Assembly (NCBI GenBank): GCA_036782755.1
Contig: DAIPYL010000055.1
Location: forward strand, 1-8,810
Direction of reading: 5' to 3'
From: Jeotgalicoccus sp036782755
GTDB lineage: Bacteria; Bacillota; Bacilli; Staphylococcales; Salinicoccaceae
Length of the DNA stretch: 8,810 bases
Shown: one piece after another, positions 6,487 to 8,810 of the stretch
How the letters are laid out: each line of letters starts with the position of its first letter
How positions within the stretch are numbered: position 1 is the first letter of the stretch
Program-made: the position numbers and the translations under genes
The notes under the pieces: model-generated
What the model saw: the letters and a program-made list of their open reading frames with translations, nothing else
The model's database searches: none
Told to the model about the DNA's origin: nothing

Positions 6487-8607
6487 TTAGTCTTCTTTTT
6501 TTTCTTTATCTTCTTCAAGCAAAATTTTACGTGAGGCGTTAACACGGCCCTGTCTGTCTATTTCAGTAACCTTCACACGCATTTTTTCGCCTTCTTTAAC
6601 GATATCTTCAACTTTGTTGACGCGTGAATTATCGAGCTGTGAAATGTGTACAAGTGCATCTTTGCCCGGGAAGAGCTGAACGAATGCACCGAATTTTTCA
6701 ATACGGCGTACTTCACCTTCGTAAATTTCGCCGACTTCCGCTTCACGCGTAATGTCTTCGATAATTTTACGTGCAGCTTTGATTGCATCCTGATCGCTTG
6801 AACCGATGTATACAGTACCATCCTGTTCGATATCCAGTTTAACGCCTGTTTCGTCGATAATTTCGTTAATCTTCTTACCGCCCGGTCCGATAACGTCGCG
6901 GATTTTGGCAGGTTTAATATGCATAACTTCAACTTTCGGCGCGTGCGTTGATAACTCAGTGCGCGGCGTATCGATTGTTGCAAGCATGTTATCTAAAATA
7001 TGCAGACGTCCGATGCGTGCCTGTTCAAGCGCTTCACGAAGAATAGCTTCGCCCAGTCCGTCAATTTTAATATCCATTTGGATTGCAGTAATACCTTTAG
7101 GCGTACCTGCAACTTTAAAGTCCATATCTCCAAGCGCATCTTCCATACCCTGAATGTCAGACAGAATTGTGTAGTTCTCATCTTTTTTAACAAGACCCAT
7201 TGCTATACCTGCAACCGGTGCTTTAATCGGCACACCTGCATCCATTAATGCAAGTGTCGAACCGCAGATTGATGCCTGTGAAGATGAACCGTTTGATTCA
7301 AGTACTTCAGACACTACACGGATTGTGTACGGGAATTCAGTTTCGTTTGGAATCACCTGCAGCAATGCACGTTCCCCAAGTGCACCGTGTCCGATTTCGC
7401 GGCGGCCGGGCCCGCGGATCGGGCCTGTTTCACCAACAGAGAAATTCGGGAAGTTATAGTGGTGCATGTAGCGCTTGTTATCTTCAATGCCAAGGCCGTC
7501 GATAATCTGATGTTCACCAAGACCGCCAAGCGTTGCTACTGATAAAGCCTGAGTCTGTCCGCGTGTAAATAAAGCCGAACCATGCGTGCGGGGCAGCAGT
7601 CCAACCTGTGAGTTAAGCGGACGGATTTCTGCCGGTTCACGGCCGTCAGGGCGTACTTTATCATCTGTAATCAGACGGCGTACTTCAGCCTTAACAAGCT
7701 CGTCGAATACAGTTGACGCATCTGCAACTAATGTGTCGTAGTCTTCAGCATCTTCGTCAAAACTCGCAATAATATCCTGCTTTACTGCAGTAATATTTTC
7801 TTCGCGTGTCTGCTTGTCATTCTCCTGAATTTTAGCGTACAGATTCATAGCTTCAGCCTGAGCTGTAACCTGTGCGCGGAACTCTTCGTTTATCTGTTCG
7901 ACTGTCACTTCGCGTTTAACAGGGTTAATCTGTGCAATCGCATCATTTTGGAACTGTACAAGCTCCTGGATGTTTTTGTGACCGAAAAGAATTGCCTGTA
8001 ACATAATATCTTCAGGAATTTCCTGTGCCGCTGCCTCTACCATGTTTACTGCGTCGTAAGTACCCGCAACCTGAAGTTCAAGTTCCGATTGTTCCATTTG
8101 TTCAGTTGTCGGGTTGATGATAAACTCCCCGTCGATTAAACCTACAGTAACGCCGGCAATCGGTCCGTCAAACGGAATATCAGATACGCTTAACGCCATT
8201 GAAGATCCGAGCATTGCTGCCATTTGCGGAGAAGCATCATTGTCCACAGATAATACCATAGACATTACCTGTACGTCATGACGGTAACCGTCCGGGAATA
8301 ACGGACGAATCGGTCTGTCGATTAAACGGCTCGTCAGCGTAGCATCTTCACTCGGACGCCCTTCACGCTTGTTGAAGCCGCCGGGAATTTTCCCTGCTGC
8401 ATACATTTTTTCTTCATAAGCTACTGTTAACGGGAAGAAACCGATGTTCTTCGGCTCTTTCGACCCTGTCGCTGTAGAGAGTACTACTGTATCGCCGTAA
8501 CGCACAAGTACAGAACCACTCGCCTGCTTAGCCATTTCCCCGTACTCTATAATAAGCGGGCGACCGCCCCACTCAGTTTCAAACACTTGTTTAGTCTGTT
8601 CATTCAT
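6487..8607 (-). CDS. pnp: Polyribonucleotide nucleotidyltransferase (PNPase)
   Basis: Phosphorolytic 3'-to-5' exoribonuclease, a homotrimer that degrades mRNA in the cytosol and can also add tails. All domains are present in the 706-residue protein: first RNase PH-like domain (about 8-145), helical linker (about 240-310), second RNase PH-like domain (about 318-545) with FTRGQTQAL (347-355), GPGRREIGHGALGERAL (399-415) and SNGSSSQAS (438-446), and the catalytic pair in MEDALGDMDF (D490 and D496, by alignment to E. coli D486/D492). The KH domain carries GPGG (574-577) and the S1 domain covers about 626-695, ending in an acidic/lysine tail. I chose the ATG at 8607 rather than the in-frame ATG at 8649: it has AAGGAGA 11 nt upstream, gives the normal N-terminus (MNEQ...VFETEWGGR) and family length (about 700), while the longer form would start with 14 unconserved residues translated through the ribosome binding site. 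In Staphylococcus rpsO lies upstream; here it is not within the window. Confidence 0.97.
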   Translation of the reverse strand: MNEQTKQVFETEWGGRPLIIEYGEMAKQASGSVLVRYGDTVVLSTATGSKEPKNIGFFPLTVAYEEKMYAAGKIPGGFNKREGRPSEDATLTSRLIDRPIRPLFPDGYRHDVQVMSMVLSVDNDASPQMAAMLGSSMALSVSDIPFDGPIAGVTVGLIDGEFIINPTTEQMEQSELELQVAGTYDAVNMVEAAAQEIPEDIMLQAILFGHKNIQELVQFQNDAIAQINPVKREVTVEQINEEFRAQVTAQAEAMNLYAKIQENDKQTREENITAVKQDIIASFDEDAEDYDTLVADASTVFDELVKAEVRRLITDDKVRPDGREPAEIRPLNSQVGLLPRTHGSALFTRGQTQALSVATLGGLGEHQIIDGLGIEDNKRYMHHYNFPNFSVGETGPIRGPGRREIGHGALGERALLQVIPNETEFPYTIRVVSEVLESNGSSSQASICGSTLALMDAGVPIKAPVAGIAMGLVKKDENYTILSDIQGMEDALGDMDFKVAGTPKGITAIQMDIKIDGLGEAILREALEQARIGRLHILDNMLATIDTPRTELSTHAPKVEVMHIKPAKIRDVIGPGGKKINEIIDETGVKLDIEQDGTVYIGSSDQDAIKAARKIIEDITREAEVGEIYEGEVRRIEKFGAFVQLFPGKDALVHISQLDNSRVNKVEDIVKEGEKMRVKVTEIDRQGRVNASRKILLEEDKEKKED

Positions 8608-8618
8608 AATTTGTTTTC

Positions 8619-8625
8619 TCTCCTT
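8619..8625 (-). promoter_or_regulatory. Ribosome binding site that fixes the pnp start
   Basis: AAGGAGA on the minus strand, 11 nt before the ATG at 8607-8605. It lies inside the longer open frame that begins at 8649, which argues against that upstream start. Confidence 0.82.
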
Positions 8626-8635
8626 AGCTTTGGCA

Positions 8636-8666
8636 CTTATAATTATCATATCATTTTTGCTGTAAA
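8636..8666 (-). promoter_or_regulatory. Candidate pnp promoter (weak match)
   Basis: The pnp leader is strongly AT-rich. On the minus strand TTTACA (8666-8661) is a 5/6 match to the -35 box, and TATAAG (8641-8636) a 5/6 match to the -10 box, but the 19-nt spacing is long. A competing -10 match, GATAAT (8647-8642), would be only 13 nt from the same -35. An ATATATATATA run (8667-8677) sits just upstream and could help opening or RNA polymerase contact. Which, if any, is used cannot be decided by reading. Confidence 0.3.
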
Positions 8667-8727
8667 ATATATATATAAAAAGGTGAAGGCGATGTTGATG
8701 TTGGAATGCCGGTAATATGGTGCATTA

Positions 8728-8810
8728 TCTCTGATATGAGGTCCATTCATGTATTAGATAGACCGCTGTCTCTGACATGAGAAGTCTTCATGTGTGAGAT
8801 AGACCGCTGT
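8728..8810. repeat. 41-bp tandem repeat, two units, hairpin-forming, at window edge
   Basis: Unit 1 is 8728-8768 and unit 2 is 8769-8809, both exactly 41 bp and identical at 33 of 41 positions; base 8810 (t) matches the first base of a third unit. Both begin TCTCTGA and end AGATAGACCGCTG. Within each unit ATATGA or ACATGA pairs with TCATGT across a 7-base loop, and an outer TCTC/GAGA (unit 2) or TCT/AGA (unit 1) stem extends it. Differences cluster in the loop (GGTCCAT versus GAAGTCT) and in the internal bulge. The period is not a multiple of three, so the repeat is non-coding. No copy precedes 8728, so this is the left border of the array. Confidence 0.8.

Larger units (their letters stand above)
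8608..8810. other. pnp upstream non-coding region
   Basis: These 203 bases hold the pnp ribosome binding site, an AT-rich promoter-like stretch (8636-8680), about 47 bases of unremarkable sequence (8681-8727) and the 41-bp repeat array. I find no coding frame of credible length on either strand and no trace of the rpsO (ribosomal protein S15) 3' end that commonly precedes pnp. Confidence 0.7.

Noticed and set aside
8608..8649. Longer pnp start at 8649 (adds MIIISAKAKERKQI).
   Set aside because: It would translate through the strong AAGGAGA site at 8619-8625, overlaps the promoter-like sequence, and adds residues not found at PNPase N-termini; the 8607 start gives the usual form.
8692..8715. 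A tiny plus-strand frame ATG TTG ATG TTG GAA TGC CGG TAA after an AGGTGAAGG Shine-Dalgarno-like sequence, divergent from pnp.
   Set aside because: Seven codons is too short to distinguish from chance, and there is no downstream gene in the window for a leader peptide to control.
8728..8810. Possible start of a CRISPR array.
   Set aside because: The non-identical segment is only about 15 bases and lies within a palindrome, the two units are 80% identical over the full 41 bp, and no repeat-spacer alternation or cas gene is seen.

Overview
The window looks like chromosomal housekeeping DNA from a Firmicute of the family Staphylococcaceae. Three things point there. The gene order pnp - rnjB - spoIIIE/ftsK - ymfF - ymfH - ymfI matches the conserved Bacillus/Staphylococcus segment that leads on to pgsA-cinA-recA. 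A separate RNase J2 is present whose C-terminus ends in a staphylococcal-type TKRRPMIIPIISEI. The Shine-Dalgarno sites are strong (AAGGAGG type). By eye the G+C is around 40-45%, higher than in Staphylococcus itself, so a relative such as Jeotgalicoccus, Salinicoccus or Macrococcus is plausible; the genus cannot be fixed from this sequence.

All six genes lie on the minus strand, so transcription runs from the right end to the left. From right to left: a 203-base leader region upstream of pnp with an AT-rich promoter-like stretch and, at the window edge, two copies of a 41-bp hairpin-forming tandem repeat (8728-8809, probably continuing outside); pnp (polynucleotide phosphorylase); 36 bases with a perfect ribosome binding site; rnjB (RNase J2, GTG start); a hairpin terminator at 4857-4888 immediately followed by an extended -10 promoter; spoIIIE/ftsK (DNA translocase); ymfF and ymfH (a degenerate and a catalytic M16-family peptidase-like protein); and the first 52 codons of ymfI (short-chain reductase), cut by the left edge. 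Spacing in the left block is very tight (15 nt, then overlaps of 11 and 8 nt), which suggests one transcript with translational coupling.

The genes form two functional groups. pnp and rnjB encode two RNA-decay enzymes that belong to the same RNA degradation network in Firmicutes. spoIIIE/ftsK moves DNA at division, and ymfFHI are co-transcribed conserved genes, of which ymfI is known in Bacillus for the last step of EF-P lysine modification.

Two runs of exactly 100 N (3104-3203 and 5014-5113) are assembly gaps, not biology. They fall in the motor domain of the translocase and in the C-terminal part of RNase J2. Compared with the families, the real missing DNA is probably longer (about 450 and about 230 bases), so both proteins are really longer than they read here.

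I see no defence island, phage, insertion sequence, CRISPR or novel gene system. The most unusual items are the hairpin tandem repeat at the right edge, the promoter abutting the terminator, the missing GntR regulator gene between spoIIIE and ymfF, and the altered metal-site residues of RNase J2.
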